DNA from: an uncultured Bacteroidia bacterium
GTDB taxonomy: Bacteria > Bacteroidota > Bacteroidia > Bacteroidales > UBA932
NCBI GenBank assembly: GCA_902781705.1
Contig: CACZKE010000005.1
Coordinates: 82,584 to 146,583 of the forward strand
Direction of reading: 5' to 3'
Length of the DNA: 64,000 bases
Made by a program: the position numbers and the translations under genes. Below the pieces are notes generated by a model. That model was given only the letters and a program-made list of their open reading frames with translations, was not told the origin of the DNA and ran no database searches. Positions 24,418 to 33,555 of this stretch are shown in pieces (positions within the stretch are counted from its first letter, which is position 1; every line of letters begins with the position of its first letter).

Positions 24418-27178
24418 CCTCCCCTTTCTCGCGGGCCTTTTCGGCGGCGCGGGCTTCCTTCTCAGCGGCACGGGCGGCCTTCTCGGCCTCCTTTGCCGCT
24501 TGTTTTTCGGCGCGGATGCGTTCCTTTTCCAGATACTTTTCGAAGATCTTGCGCTCCTTGGCGGCCTTCTTTTCCAGTTTCTGCAAGGCCTTGAGTTTGC
24601 GCTTGCGCTCCTTCTCGAGTTTCTTCTGGGCCTTGGCGGCCTGCCGCTCCTCGTCTTTCCTGTTCTCCTCGGCCCATTTCGCTTCGCGGGCGGCCTGTTT
24701 CTCGGCGGCGATGCGGGCTTTTTCCTCCGCCTTCAGGCGTCTCTCTTCGGCCTTGCGGGCCTTTTCGGCATCCCGGGCGGCCCTTTCCTCCGCCTTCCGG
24801 GTTTTCTCGATTTCGGCCTTCTGGGAGAGCGGATCCAGGTTCGAAAAATCCACCTCGGTCATTTCCTGCTCCGGAGCGACCGGCTTATCCGCCGACAGGG
24901 AATCCTGCATCGGGGCAACGCCCAGGGTGTCGAGTGCCGGGACAACGCCCAGGGAATCAGCCCCCGAAGGCACCAAGGCCGTTTCCAGCGAATCTTTCGC
25001 CATTCCCAAGGAATCCACTGCCGGCAGGGTTCCCAGGGAATCCAGCGCCACCCGCAGCGAATCGTCTGCGGGACTCAGGGGCGTGACAGGCGCCGTCTCC
25101 GCCGGTTTCTCCTTGGCCTGCCGGGCTTTCACGACCTCCATGGAATCGCGGTAGGCGATGTCCTTGTAGATCTTGTTGATGTGGCCCGGGAAGTACACGT
25201 TCGTTTCCTTGAACTGCGCGTGGGGACGGGCCAGGTAGGACGTCCGCTGGCTCTTGCGGGCCACGAGCGGGGTAATGTCCTGCGGACCGCGCGGCTTCCG
25301 CTCGGGATCCCAACGGAAACCTTTCATATAACGCTCGTCCTTCGGGAGTTGCACCACCGGATAGGCGTCGTTCTTCGCTTCCTCGAAGTAATAGATCTTG
25401 TCCAGGTTCCCCTTGTCGAAGAGGGCGTACAGCATCTTGGATTCCACCTTGTTCACGGTGGCCAGGGCGTCGTTCTCCGTGAGGAAGAACAGGGCCGTCG
25501 CCCCGCCCAGCGCATCGAACCGCCGGAGCGTCCGGGTGCTGTCGAAATAGGCCATCATCTCGGCGCCCTTGATCTGGTCGTAGCAGAGGGTGTCCTCCTG
25601 GGTGGTGATAAAGGCGTTGGACATGAGCCGTGCGCGGTCGGCCTTCCGGTCCTTGATGACGACATAGATGCTGTCCGCGGAGTACTGCCGGTTCCCTTCG
25701 TTGAATACGAGCGGGTCCCGGTATAGCCGCACCAGGGAATCCAAATCGTTGTAAACCAAAGAGTCGCAGGACATCTGGATATCCTGCCGGAACAGTTTCA
25801 CCCGGCTTGTCGCCCAGATGAAGGAAATCTGTGACGTGTCCACGGGGGCGGGAACCGTCACCGTCGTGGAATCCGTCGGTGTACCGGGAACGCCGTCCTT
25901 ACCCGAAGCCGCGCTATCCTTACCCGGAGCCGCACCGTCTTTCCCGGGCGCCGCTCCGGCATCCGGCGGCAACGCCGCCTTGCCGTCCGGTGCCACCGGT
26001 CCGCCGTCCTTCTTTGCAGGCGCACCGCCCTTCGCTCCCTGCGGTCCCATATCCCGTCCCGCCATGGCGTTGGGATCCTTCTTGGCCGCCTCTTCCGCCG
26101 CCTTGGCCGCGGCTTCGGCCGCCTTCCGCCGGTATTCCGTCACCGGGTCGCCCACGAGATCCTTCAGGCGCTTGTCGGCGTCGATCTTCCACAAGGAGTC
26201 CACTTTGTGGCGCTTGATACCCCGGTACACGATCGTATCGGCCCCGAACCAGACGGTGTCCACCCGTTCCTTCTCCTCGGAAATCCCCATCACGGCGGGC
26301 GTACGGGTCATTTTCACCCGGGACAGGGTGTCGGTGTATTCCAGCCGGCCGGCAAGGGCGAAGACATTCCGCGTCGTGTCCATCAGTTCCACCTGCCCCA
26401 GCATTTCCACGTCATTGACGGCGCGGTGGTAGTAGAGCGTATCGGACCATGTTTCCTGGTCCTTCGTGAGCAGGTGCACGTTCCGTCGGAAGAAGAACAG
26501 TTCCTTGTCCCGGTCGTACCAGCCGTCGTTGGCGGAGAGCATGTTGTCGTCCTGCCACATGTCGGTCCCATAGCCGAAATAGGCCGTATTCAGGTCGCTG
26601 CGGTATTCCAGGCGGGAGGTCTTCACGAAGGTGGTGTCCATGTACATGTTCACCTGGTCGTTGAACACGAACAGCCGGGCCTTGGAGTCGTAGGAACCGT
26701 ACAGACTCTCGATGATCTGTCCGTCCTTGTCCCGCATGGACGCGCCGTTCTGGAAGATGGCGACGGAGTCCTTGGTATTATAGTCCAGATACCGCGTGCG
26801 GAGGGTATTCTTGTCCTTGTCCTCGAGTTGGACGATGCCGCCGCGGAACTTCGCCAGGTCGTCGTCCACCACGTATTGGAGCGAGCCCGAAGTAAGCCGG
26901 GTCCGGTCCTGGATGATCTGGACATGCCCCACGGCGTCGATGATGTTCGTCGAGACGTTCCAGAGGGCCGTGTCGCAGAGGAGGTAGGTATTGTTGTGCA
27001 GGAAGCGGGCCGGGCCCACGACCTTACGGAAACTCTGCCCGTCCTTCTCGATGAGTTGGGCCGATTTCGCGCTGACCAGCGTCACGAGCGAGTCCTTCTT
27101 CTCCTCCTGGGCCCGAAGCGGCATCGACACCGCCCACAGGGACAGTGCCGACAGGAGATATGGGACGAGACGGCGCAC
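24371..27178 (-). CDS. OstA/LptA-like organic solvent tolerance protein with coiled-coil tail
   Basis: The 935-residue protein starts at a GTG sharing a base with the surA stop (TAGTG), so the two are translationally coupled. After a signal peptide (to LRAQ), residues about 25-330 form OstA-type beta repeats (CDTALWN, DTLYYHRAVNDVEMLG), followed by a low-complexity alanine/glycine/lysine/aspartate linker (about 350-440). More OstA-like sequence follows (SCDSLVYNDLDSLVRLY). The last 170 residues are a charged coiled coil rich in KAEEK and AEKEARAA. OstA-fold proteins carry LPS across the periplasm; this is larger than LptA, and the tail is unusual. Confidence 0.82.
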   Translation of the reverse strand: MRRLVPYLLSALSLWAVSMPLRAQEEKKDSLVTLVSAKSAQLIEKDGQSFRKVVGPARFLHNNTYLLCDTALWNVSTNIIDAVGHVQIIQDRTRLTSGSLQYVVDDDLAKFRGGIVQLEDKDKNTLRTRYLDYNTKDSVAIFQNGASMRDKDGQIIESLYGSYDSKARLFVFNDQVNMYMDTTFVKTSRLEYRSDLNTAYFGYGTDMWQDDNMLSANDGWYDRDKELFFFRRNVHLLTKDQETWSDTLYYHRAVNDVEMLGQVELMDTTRNVFALAGRLEYTDTLSRVKMTRTPAVMGISEEKERVDTVWFGADTIVYRGIKRHKVDSLWKIDADKRLKDLVGDPVTEYRRKAAEAAAKAAEEAAKKDPNAMAGRDMGPQGAKGGAPAKKDGGPVAPDGKAALPPDAGAAPGKDGAAPGKDSAASGKDGVPGTPTDSTTVTVPAPVDTSQISFIWATSRVKLFRQDIQMSCDSLVYNDLDSLVRLYRDPLVFNEGNRQYSADSIYVVIKDRKADRARLMSNAFITTQEDTLCYDQIKGAEMMAYFDSTRTLRRFDALGGATALFFLTENDALATVNKVESKMLYALFDKGNLDKIYYFEEAKNDAYPVVQLPKDERYMKGFRWDPERKPRGPQDITPLVARKSQRTSYLARPHAQFKETNVYFPGHINKIYKDIAYRDSMEVVKARQAKEKPAETAPVTPLSPADDSLRVALDSLGTLPAVDSLGMAKDSLETALVPSGADSLGVVPALDTLGVAPMQDSLSADKPVAPEQEMTEVDFSNLDPLSQKAEIEKTRKAEERAARDAEKARKAEERRLKAEEKARIAAEKQAAREAKWAEENRKDEERQAAKAQKKLEKERKRKLKALQKLEKKAAKERKIFEKYLEKERIRAEKQAAKEAEKAARAAEKEARAAEKAREKGEVIAAPDKPESAPRRN

Positions 27179-28557
27179 TAGAGTTTGGTTTTCCAGATAT
27201 CACGCTTGAAGGCGCACTCCTTGAACATCGGGTCGATGACGATGTAGGTGTCCTTGATCTTCTTCTCCAGGAACTCGTCGATCGCCTTCATCTGCCGCTG
27301 GTTACGGACACGGTCCTGCAACTCGGTGTAGTCGTTCGTGAAAGTGGCGCTGTGGGCCGGGACGATCTTGTCCACCCGGATGATCTTGTACACGGTGTTG
27401 CCCTGGCGGCCCTGCTGGTATCCCTCGTTGTCGGTGGATTCCACCGGCTCCGAAATCTCACCCTCCTTCAGATCCTTGATGGCGGCATAGTCGGCCGGCT
27501 TGAGCTGGTCGATCTCGAAATAGGACGAGCCCGTGTTGGGATCGGCCATCTGGCCGCCGTTGGTGCGGGTGGCCGGATCCTCGGAGAAGAAGCGGGCCGC
27601 GAGCGGGAACTTGATCTCGTCTTCCAGGACCTTGGTCCGCAGGCTGTCCAGGCGGGAAAACGCCTTTTCGCGGTCCTCTGCCGTATATTGCGGTTTCAAG
27701 AGGATGTGGCGGGCGTTGAACATGTCGCCCTTCTTCTCGATCACTTCGATGATATGGAAGCCGTCCGGGGTCTCCACGATCTGGGAGATGGTGCCGGGGC
27801 GCAGGGCCATGGCGGCGTCGGAGAACGCCGGCCAGAAGATGGACTTGGAGGCCATGCCCAGTTCTCCGCCCTTGCGGGCGCTGCCCGGGTCCTCGGAATA
27901 GATGCGGGCGAGGGTCGCGAACTTTTCCCCGTTGATGATGCGCTCCCGGAGCGAAAGGAGGCGCTCCTTCACGGCCAGGTTGGCCGCCTCCCGGTCGGGA
28001 TAGATGCAGATCTGGCTCAGCTGGTATTTGATCGGAACCACCGGCAGGTCTTCCACGGCGACCGTGTCCAGGAACTGCTGGACGTCATAGGGGGTGATTT
28101 CCGGGATGGACTGGGCGATGGTGGCCTGCTCCTGCTGGGTGAGGCTCATGTCCTCGAACATCTGGCGCCATTCCTGGCGGAGACGGTACAGGGGCTTGCC
28201 GAAGTACTTTTCCAGCTCTTCGTCGCCGCCCAGCATGGTGCGGGCATTGTCGATGCGGTTGGTCAGTTCTCCCTCCACCATGTCGCTGTTCACGGTCAGG
28301 GAGTCGATGCGGGCCTGCATCAGGAAGATCTTGCTCTCCATCATGCTTTCCAGGATGCTGCAGCGCATGTCCCGGTCGGAGGACCGGCCTTGTATGCGCA
28401 TCTGCTGCACTTCGCTCTCGATGTCGGAAATCAGAATCACCTCGTTGCCCACGACGGCGACGGTCTTGTCGATGAGGCCGCCCTCATACTTCTGGGCGGA
28501 AAGGGCCGTGCATGCGAGCAGGGCCGCCGTGAGGACGATCACTCTTGGCTTTGTCAT
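27178..28557 (-). CDS. surA: Periplasmic chaperone/peptidyl-prolyl isomerase SurA
   Basis: The 459-residue product has a signal peptide, an N-terminal SurA domain (DKTVAVVGNEVILISDIE) and two parvulin domains. The first lies about 175-275 (FATLARIYSEDPGSARKGGE) and the second about 285-390 (ARHILLKPQ, FPLAARFFSEDPATRTNGG). SurA delivers unfolded outer-membrane proteins to the BAM complex. It is the middle gene of a three-gene block with the SurA-like lipoprotein 1 bp upstream and the OstA-like protein downstream. Confidence 0.92.
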   Translation of the reverse strand: MTKPRVIVLTAALLACTALSAQKYEGGLIDKTVAVVGNEVILISDIESEVQQMRIQGRSSDRDMRCSILESMMESKIFLMQARIDSLTVNSDMVEGELTNRIDNARTMLGGDEELEKYFGKPLYRLRQEWRQMFEDMSLTQQEQATIAQSIPEITPYDVQQFLDTVAVEDLPVVPIKYQLSQICIYPDREAANLAVKERLLSLRERIINGEKFATLARIYSEDPGSARKGGELGMASKSIFWPAFSDAAMALRPGTISQIVETPDGFHIIEVIEKKGDMFNARHILLKPQYTAEDREKAFSRLDSLRTKVLEDEIKFPLAARFFSEDPATRTNGGQMADPNTGSSYFEIDQLKPADYAAIKDLKEGEISEPVESTDNEGYQQGRQGNTVYKIIRVDKIVPAHSATFTNDYTELQDRVRNQRQMKAIDEFLEKKIKDTYIVIDPMFKECAFKRDIWKTKL

Positions 28558-28558
28558 A

Positions 28559-29419
28559 TCAGTAAATCACAAATTTTTCCTTGTTCCGGGCGTCACTGAG
28601 CAACTCCTGTTCCAAACCGGAAACAAGTTCGTGCTTTCGCGCGCTCAGGATGATATCCCGGATCCGGTCCGCGCAGTATTCCAGCGGCGCCGGCTCCCCT
28701 TTCTTCACCAGGTCCACGACGTAGGCCACCCGGAGGTTGCCGTCGTCCCCCTTGAACTCGATGAACTTGTTTTTCAGGGCCTTCATCATGGATTCCTCGT
28801 CCGTTCCCAGTTCCCGGGCCAGCAGCAGGGCGTCCATCCAGCTGTCCGAACTGTCCGCATACCGGACGGCGGCGGTGAAGGCCAGGCTGTCGGCCGCGAT
28901 GGCGTCCATGGCATCGTCCGAGCCCATGAGTTCCCGGATGGTCCTGAGATTCCGGGAATCGGCCGGGATGACCATGTACCGGGTCTTCAGGAGGGGACGG
29001 GCCAGGGTAAAGCGGTCGGCATGGGCCTCATAGTAGTTCCGGACTTCGGCGTCGGTGATGAGGGTGTCCAGCCGCTCGTTGATGTAGCGTTCTTCGTAGC
29101 GGTACTTCAGGAGCGTGCGGCGGTATTCCTCCAGCTCCTTGTCCACATTCTTTTCCTCCTTGGAGAGTTGCGCCTCCGCCATGTCCAGGAAAAGGAGTTC
29201 CTCCGCCCAGGAATGGATGTACTGCTGCGCGAGGGCCAGACTGTCCTCGGACGACGCGCCGGCGGGGATGTATCCCGCCAGTTCCGACCGGAACAGCTTG
29301 TGGTCGCCCACGCGGGCCACGACCTCGTCGCCGAACAGCACGGCCGCCGTGTCGGAAACACGGTGGACAGCCTGGCAGGACGAGACCGCCAGCACGAGAA
29401 GCAGCAGACCCTTTTTCAT
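28559..29419 (-). CDS. SurA-related periplasmic lipoprotein
   Basis: The 286-residue protein has a lipoprotein signal (LLLLVLAVSSC) and a helical SurA_N-like body (ARVGDHKLFRSELAGYIP, YYEAHADRFTLARPLLKTRY). It lacks a complete parvulin domain, so it may act as a chaperone without isomerase activity. ATG 29419 was chosen because the in-frame codon at 29428 overlaps the -7 box. It is the first gene of the surA block, separated from surA by one base. Confidence 0.75.
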   Translation of the reverse strand: MKKGLLLLVLAVSSCQAVHRVSDTAAVLFGDEVVARVGDHKLFRSELAGYIPAGASSEDSLALAQQYIHSWAEELLFLDMAEAQLSKEEKNVDKELEEYRRTLLKYRYEERYINERLDTLITDAEVRNYYEAHADRFTLARPLLKTRYMVIPADSRNLRTIRELMGSDDAMDAIAADSLAFTAAVRYADSSDSWMDALLLARELGTDEESMMKALKNKFIEFKGDDGNLRVAYVVDLVKKGEPAPLEYCADRIRDIILSARKHELVSGLEQELLSDARNKEKFVIY

Positions 29420-29425
29420 AACCTG

Positions 29426-29450
29426 CAAATATAGGAAATATTTCCTATAT
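29426..29450 (-). promoter_or_regulatory. surA-block promoter overlapped by a perfect 22-bp palindrome
   Basis: The -7 box TATATTTG (minus strand, 29426-29433) ends 6 bases before the ATG. A perfect palindrome, ATATAGGAAAT followed by its complement ATTTCCTATAT, covers 29429-29450. It overlaps both the box and the stop codon of the upstream surface-protein gene. A dimeric regulator bound there would block the promoter. Confidence 0.55.
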
Positions 29451-32400
29451 GTCGAAACTGAAGACCATTTCGACGCTCCAGGGGCTCCGGTCGTCGGTGG
29501 CGAGGGTGTTGTAATACGGGCCGCCGGTCCAGGTGGCGGAGACGCCGACGGAGCAGGGGAAGGGGACCCAGAGGAAGTTCGCGAGTTCCACGGTGAAATC
29601 GGCCCCGGCGCTCAGGAGGGAGGATTTCACGGGCGTGCCCTTTCCGTTCCGGGCACCGCCGAAGGTGGTCCAGTCCACATGCGGGATCAGGAGGAAGTGC
29701 GTGATATACGCTACGGGAGAGAACCACGAGATGTCTCCGAAGTACAGGGGAATGGCATAATCGGCCGTGAGACGGAGCGCCCGGGCGGCATTCCGTCCGA
29801 TGGCCGTACCGTCGGCCGCAGCAAAGCCGCGCGGAATGACGGAAACGCCGTATTCCCCGAAGGGTGCGCCCGAGTGGATCTGCTGCGCGCCGATGGCGGA
29901 AAGCCGCAGTCCCTGGGTACGGGTGAATCCCGGCAGGTAGCCGTATAGGTAACCGTAGCAGGCCGGGGAGTAGATGCCTGTCAGGCCGGGCCGGAAACTG
30001 CCGCCGAGTTCGGCGCCGATGCCTAGGCGCGGATATACCTGGCTGTCAGCCGCTTGCTGCACGATGTAGCCCCGGAGCGAGCCGCGGAGATTCTGCATCA
30101 GGACGCTCTCCCCCGGTTCATACCCCAGGAATTCCGCATGGGCCTTGTCCTGGATCAGGTCCTGGTGCATCTCCAGGTAGGTCGTGCCGGTGTCGAAGGG
30201 ATTGTTCGAAATGCTCCAGTTCACCTGCGGAATCAGTCCCCGCTGGAGGCCATCCTTGTTGAAGCGGAGAGGAACATAGGCCGACAATTGACCCCTCCAG
30301 GTAACGTGGTCAAGGGCCCGGCGGACCACTGCATAGCCGGTCCGTTCCGCATAGGCGCGGTCCTGGAAGGAATAGAGGGCGCCACCCTTGTCGTAGATGT
30401 CGAAACTGGCTTCCAGGACGGGATACAGCCCCGCATGGGTGAACTGCAGGTGCCCGCCGTGCCGCCACTCGCCGGCGCGGTCCTCATCCGGATGCGCGGA
30501 GTAACCGACTGCCCCCCAGGTGGTTCCGAGTTCGTTCTGGAACAGGCCGATGAGACCGGGGGACGCCGTGTCATAACTCAGGTCGCCGCTCATGGACTCG
30601 ATGACGTCATAACTGAACCACAGCGGAGCCCAGGAATGGAACTTCATCCAGTGCAGCGGCTTCAGGTACGGCCGCGGCTCGCTGACGGGAATGTCCTCCG
30701 TCGTCTCTCCGGTCGTACCGTATCCTGTCATTTCGGCCGTCGTGCCGTCCTCTGTCATTTCGACCGAGCGGAGCGAGTGGAGAAATCTCTCCTGCTCCGA
30801 CAACTTGTCCGCCACCCGGTACTTGTGTACATCCCGGATATTCACCTCCACCGGCTTCGGAGGCACCGCCTTGAAGATGGCATTTCCTTCCGGAGTCATG
30901 GACCGGAACCAGAGTTCCCCATCGTCTGACATGGAAAAGTCGTTGGCCCCGTAGCGGGTGTTCGTGAGTTGCCAGGCCCTTCCGGTTTCCGGATCATAGC
31001 GGTAGAGTTCCTTGACCCCGTTCCGGTCGCTGACCAGTTCCAGCATGTCCCCGCCGTCCAGGTTTTCCATCATCTGGGCGCTGGGTTCCAGCACGCAGGT
31101 CCAGTTCCCGTCCCGGAGCCGCCAGATGCCGTAGCCACGGTCGTCCAGGCCCAGGCAGTGGATGTCGTTGCCGATCCAGGCCGATTCCGTGAGCTGGATC
31201 CCCTCCGGCGCCGGTGTCCTGCGGAGGATGGAGCCATCTTTTTCGCTGACAATCAGCAGGTTGCATCCGCCTTCCACGGGATATTCCACCACGGCGAGCA
31301 CGCCGTCCGGACCGGGCTGGGGGTTGTACATCCGCCCCTTCGTGGTCAGGTCGTGCCGAAGCTTTCCGTCCAGGTCCATCCAGCGGAGGATGGATTCCCC
31401 GTCCAGGGTCCACCGCCGTCCGGGCAGGGTCTCGGACCAGTAAATGCGGTCTTCGCTCACATAGAAGGAACTGGCGCTCCCGGAGAAGGAACCCATGTCG
31501 TGCTCGGTGCCGTCCGGGTCCAGACGGATCATTCGCGGCGCCGTCGTCTTTCCTTCCTTGATAACGTAATACTTCCCGTCCACCCAGGAGCCGCCGGCGT
31601 AATCCGTGGCGAAGGCCGGTTTTCGGGTGACTTGTTCCATCGGCATGAAGGGCCCGCGGGCCTCGGCCTCTTCGGTCCAGATGTCGTGGAATCCTTCCTG
31701 AATGGTCCGGAAGGTCTTTTTGAAGGACTGGCCGGACTGTTTCCGGATATAGCGCTGGAGCGGTGTGACGGGGAAGGGATGACGCGAGACCCAGTTAAAG
31801 TAATCGGCCGTGAAGGTGGGCCGGTCATAGAAATACCGCATGCCCGCGACGGTCATGTAGCCGGTCGTGTAGTAGTCCGGGGCGGCCTTCTTGAAGGAGC
31901 CGTACACCCACTTGTACCAGTTGCGCCAGTCGCCGTTGTCAAAGGCGACATGGTAATAATTCAGGAAATCCCCGTCCCGGCCCCGGCCGGAAGCCGTCAG
32001 GGCTGTTTCGGCGACGACGGCATCCCCTTCCAGGAAGGTCTGCGGGGTGAACAGGGCGGAAACGGCGCCCGGCCACATTTCGCCCACCAGGTAGTTGACC
32101 CAGCGGAAGGGCCGGCGGTAGGCGAGTTGCATCTGCGCGACATGGCGGGATTCATGGACCGTGAGTTGGGTCATCCAGGACAGGGCCATGGATCCGTAGG
32201 GCTCCGGATGTGTGTACAGGTCCATGCGCTTGGGGGCCCATGCCACCGAGCCGTTGGAGTGGGGATAGAAGGGATGGAGGACGACCGGAAGCCGGCCCCA
32301 CTGGAGGCTGACGGGATCCATTTCGGCGCTCACGCCCACGGTGGGCTGCCATTTTTCGAGGTCCAGGACATAGGCCCGGGCCAGGGAATCCATCTTTTCG

Positions 32401-32549
32401 GGATATACGATGCGGTAGTGCGGCGTGCGGAGGGTGGACCAGCGGCCGAACGGGTCGGCCCCGTTCTGGTAGAACTGGGCCCGGGCGGGGAGGCTGGCAA
32501 GAAGGCCGGCAAGGAGTATGAGGATGCCGGTTTTGCGGAAAGTCGTCAT
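29445..32549 (-). CDS. Large secreted TolB-like / outer-membrane surface protein
   Basis: The 1,034-residue protein has a signal peptide (ending ARAQ). A peptidase-MA-like N-terminal region carries VHESRH (about 132-137) but no clear full HExxH. A central beta-propeller-like stretch (repeats such as DGKLRHDL, RNGVKELYRYDPETGR) leads to a C-terminal beta-barrel of the surface-antigen type ending in VEMVFSFDI. Similar proteins in this phylum are annotated as TolB-like. An in-frame repeat insertion (30695-30790) sits between propeller and barrel. A TAGTTTTG box lies 4 bases from its start. Confidence 0.72.
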   Translation of the reverse strand: MTTFRKTGILILLAGLLASLPARAQFYQNGADPFGRWSTLRTPHYRIVYPEKMDSLARAYVLDLEKWQPTVGVSAEMDPVSLQWGRLPVVLHPFYPHSNGSVAWAPKRMDLYTHPEPYGSMALSWMTQLTVHESRHVAQMQLAYRRPFRWVNYLVGEMWPGAVSALFTPQTFLEGDAVVAETALTASGRGRDGDFLNYYHVAFDNGDWRNWYKWVYGSFKKAAPDYYTTGYMTVAGMRYFYDRPTFTADYFNWVSRHPFPVTPLQRYIRKQSGQSFKKTFRTIQEGFHDIWTEEAEARGPFMPMEQVTRKPAFATDYAGGSWVDGKYYVIKEGKTTAPRMIRLDPDGTEHDMGSFSGSASSFYVSEDRIYWSETLPGRRWTLDGESILRWMDLDGKLRHDLTTKGRMYNPQPGPDGVLAVVEYPVEGGCNLLIVSEKDGSILRRTPAPEGIQLTESAWIGNDIHCLGLDDRGYGIWRLRDGNWTCVLEPSAQMMENLDGGDMLELVSDRNGVKELYRYDPETGRAWQLTNTRYGANDFSMSDDGELWFRSMTPEGNAIFKAVPPKPVEVNIRDVHKYRVADKLSEQERFLHSLRSVEMTEDGTTAEMTGYGTTGETTEDIPVSEPRPYLKPLHWMKFHSWAPLWFSYDVIESMSGDLSYDTASPGLIGLFQNELGTTWGAVGYSAHPDEDRAGEWRHGGHLQFTHAGLYPVLEASFDIYDKGGALYSFQDRAYAERTGYAVVRRALDHVTWRGQLSAYVPLRFNKDGLQRGLIPQVNWSISNNPFDTGTTYLEMHQDLIQDKAHAEFLGYEPGESVLMQNLRGSLRGYIVQQAADSQVYPRLGIGAELGGSFRPGLTGIYSPACYGYLYGYLPGFTRTQGLRLSAIGAQQIHSGAPFGEYGVSVIPRGFAAADGTAIGRNAARALRLTADYAIPLYFGDISWFSPVAYITHFLLIPHVDWTTFGGARNGKGTPVKSSLLSAGADFTVELANFLWVPFPCSVGVSATWTGGPYYNTLATDDRSPWSVEMVFSFDI
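30695..30790. repeat. GTCATTTCG-type repeat with 27-bp tandem units inside the surface-protein gene
   Basis: Three imperfect 27-bp units (TCCTCCGTCGTCTC, TATCCTGTCATTTCGG, TCCTCTGTCATTTCGACC starts) lead into GAGCGGAGCGAGTGGAG. On the minus strand they are read in frame as FLHSLRSVEMTEDGTTAEMT and following, with a 9-residue period. Confidence 0.72.
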
Positions 32550-32553
32550 GGTA

Positions 32554-32561
32554 CAAAACTA
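32554..32561 (-). promoter_or_regulatory. -7 box TAGTTTTG of the surface-protein gene
   Basis: Fits TAnnTTTG on the minus strand and ends 4 bases before the ATG at 32549. It faces a divergent box only 12 bp away. Confidence 0.55.
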
Positions 32562-32573
32562 ATAATTTTTATT

Positions 32574-32581
32574 TAATTTTG
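32574..32581 (+). promoter_or_regulatory. -7 box TAATTTTG of the thioredoxin-fold lipoprotein gene
   Basis: Fits TAnnTTTG and ends 4 bases before ATG 32586. The two divergent start codons are only 36 bp apart, so the two promoters must share DNA. Confidence 0.55.
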
Positions 32582-32585
32582 CGGT

Positions 32586-33542
32586 ATGCGAAAGTATGGA
32601 AGCCTCATAGCGGTCCTTCTCTTGTGCGCCTGCGGGCCCCGGGGAGGGAAAACGGCCGCTCCGGCCCCGGCCGTGCGGGATTTCCCGCAGGCGGAGGTGC
32701 CGGCCATGTACACGGATGCGATGGACCGCGTGATGTGGGCCACCGGCCATTTCTGGGACCGGTTCACGGACACGTCGGCCGTCTATGCCTGCGACTCGGT
32801 GACGGTGAACGGCGTCCCGGTCGATGCGGTGGAATCGCAGATGGGTATGTTTGCCACCTTGTTGGAGCAACTGCCCCTGGACGAAGGCGGCAAGGCGGTC
32901 GCCCGGCTCTATGACCGGGTCGAGGCCTTTGAACGGAAGTTCCCGGAAACCAATGTGTTCGAGGAACTCTGCCGGCTTACGAAACGCTATCTGTACGACC
33001 CCAACTCCCCCGTCCGGAACGAGGATCTGTACCTTTCCTTCGTGGAAAAACTGGGGCAGTCGGACCTCATTGACAACGGTTACCGGATGGGCTATGAATG
33101 GGATGCCCGGATGTGCCGGCTCAACCGGGTGGGGACGCAGGCGGCGGACTTCTCCTTCACCGACATCCGCGGCCGCGTCCGGACGCTTTACGGCGTAAAG
33201 GCGGAATACACCGTCCTCATCTTCGGCAATCCCGGCTGCAACGCCTGCCAGGAAATCATGCACGCAATGGCTTCCACGCCCGAAATCGCCTCGCTCATCG
33301 ACGAAGGGCGCCTGCAGGTCGTGGACATTTACATCGACCAGGAAATCGAGGACTGGAAGGCGCATATCCCCGAGTACCCTGCCGCCTGGATCAATGGTTA
33401 CGACCACAACTACGCCATCCGTACGGACCTTCTGTATAATGTCCGGGGCATCCCGTCCATCTATCTGCTGGACAAGGACAAGACCGTATTAATGAAAGAC
33501 GCCGTCCAGGAGAAGGTCCTGACGGCGCTCATGAATCTGTAG
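32586..33542 (+). CDS. DUF5106-type lipoprotein with thioredoxin-like domain
   Basis: The 318-residue lipoprotein (lipobox LLCAC near residue 16) has an N-terminal helical DUF5106-like region. Its C-terminal half is a thioredoxin fold with the redox motif GCNAC, followed by IPSIYLLDKDKTVLM, which holds the cis-proline. It is likely an outer- or inner-membrane-anchored periplasmic disulfide or thiol-disulfide protein. It stands alone between divergent and convergent neighbours. Confidence 0.8.
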   Translation: MRKYGSLIAVLLLCACGPRGGKTAAPAPAVRDFPQAEVPAMYTDAMDRVMWATGHFWDRFTDTSAVYACDSVTVNGVPVDAVESQMGMFATLLEQLPLDEGGKAVARLYDRVEAFERKFPETNVFEELCRLTKRYLYDPNSPVRNEDLYLSFVEKLGQSDLIDNGYRMGYEWDARMCRLNRVGTQAADFSFTDIRGRVRTLYGVKAEYTVLIFGNPGCNACQEIMHAMASTPEIASLIDEGRLQVVDIYIDQEIEDWKAHIPEYPAAWINGYDHNYAIRTDLLYNVRGIPSIYLLDKDKTVLMKDAVQEKVLTALMNL

Positions 33543-33555
33543 GGCGTTTTCCCGT

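Noticed and set aside
30969-32576. A 535-residue plus-strand open frame
   Set aside because: Antisense shadow of the large surface-protein gene.
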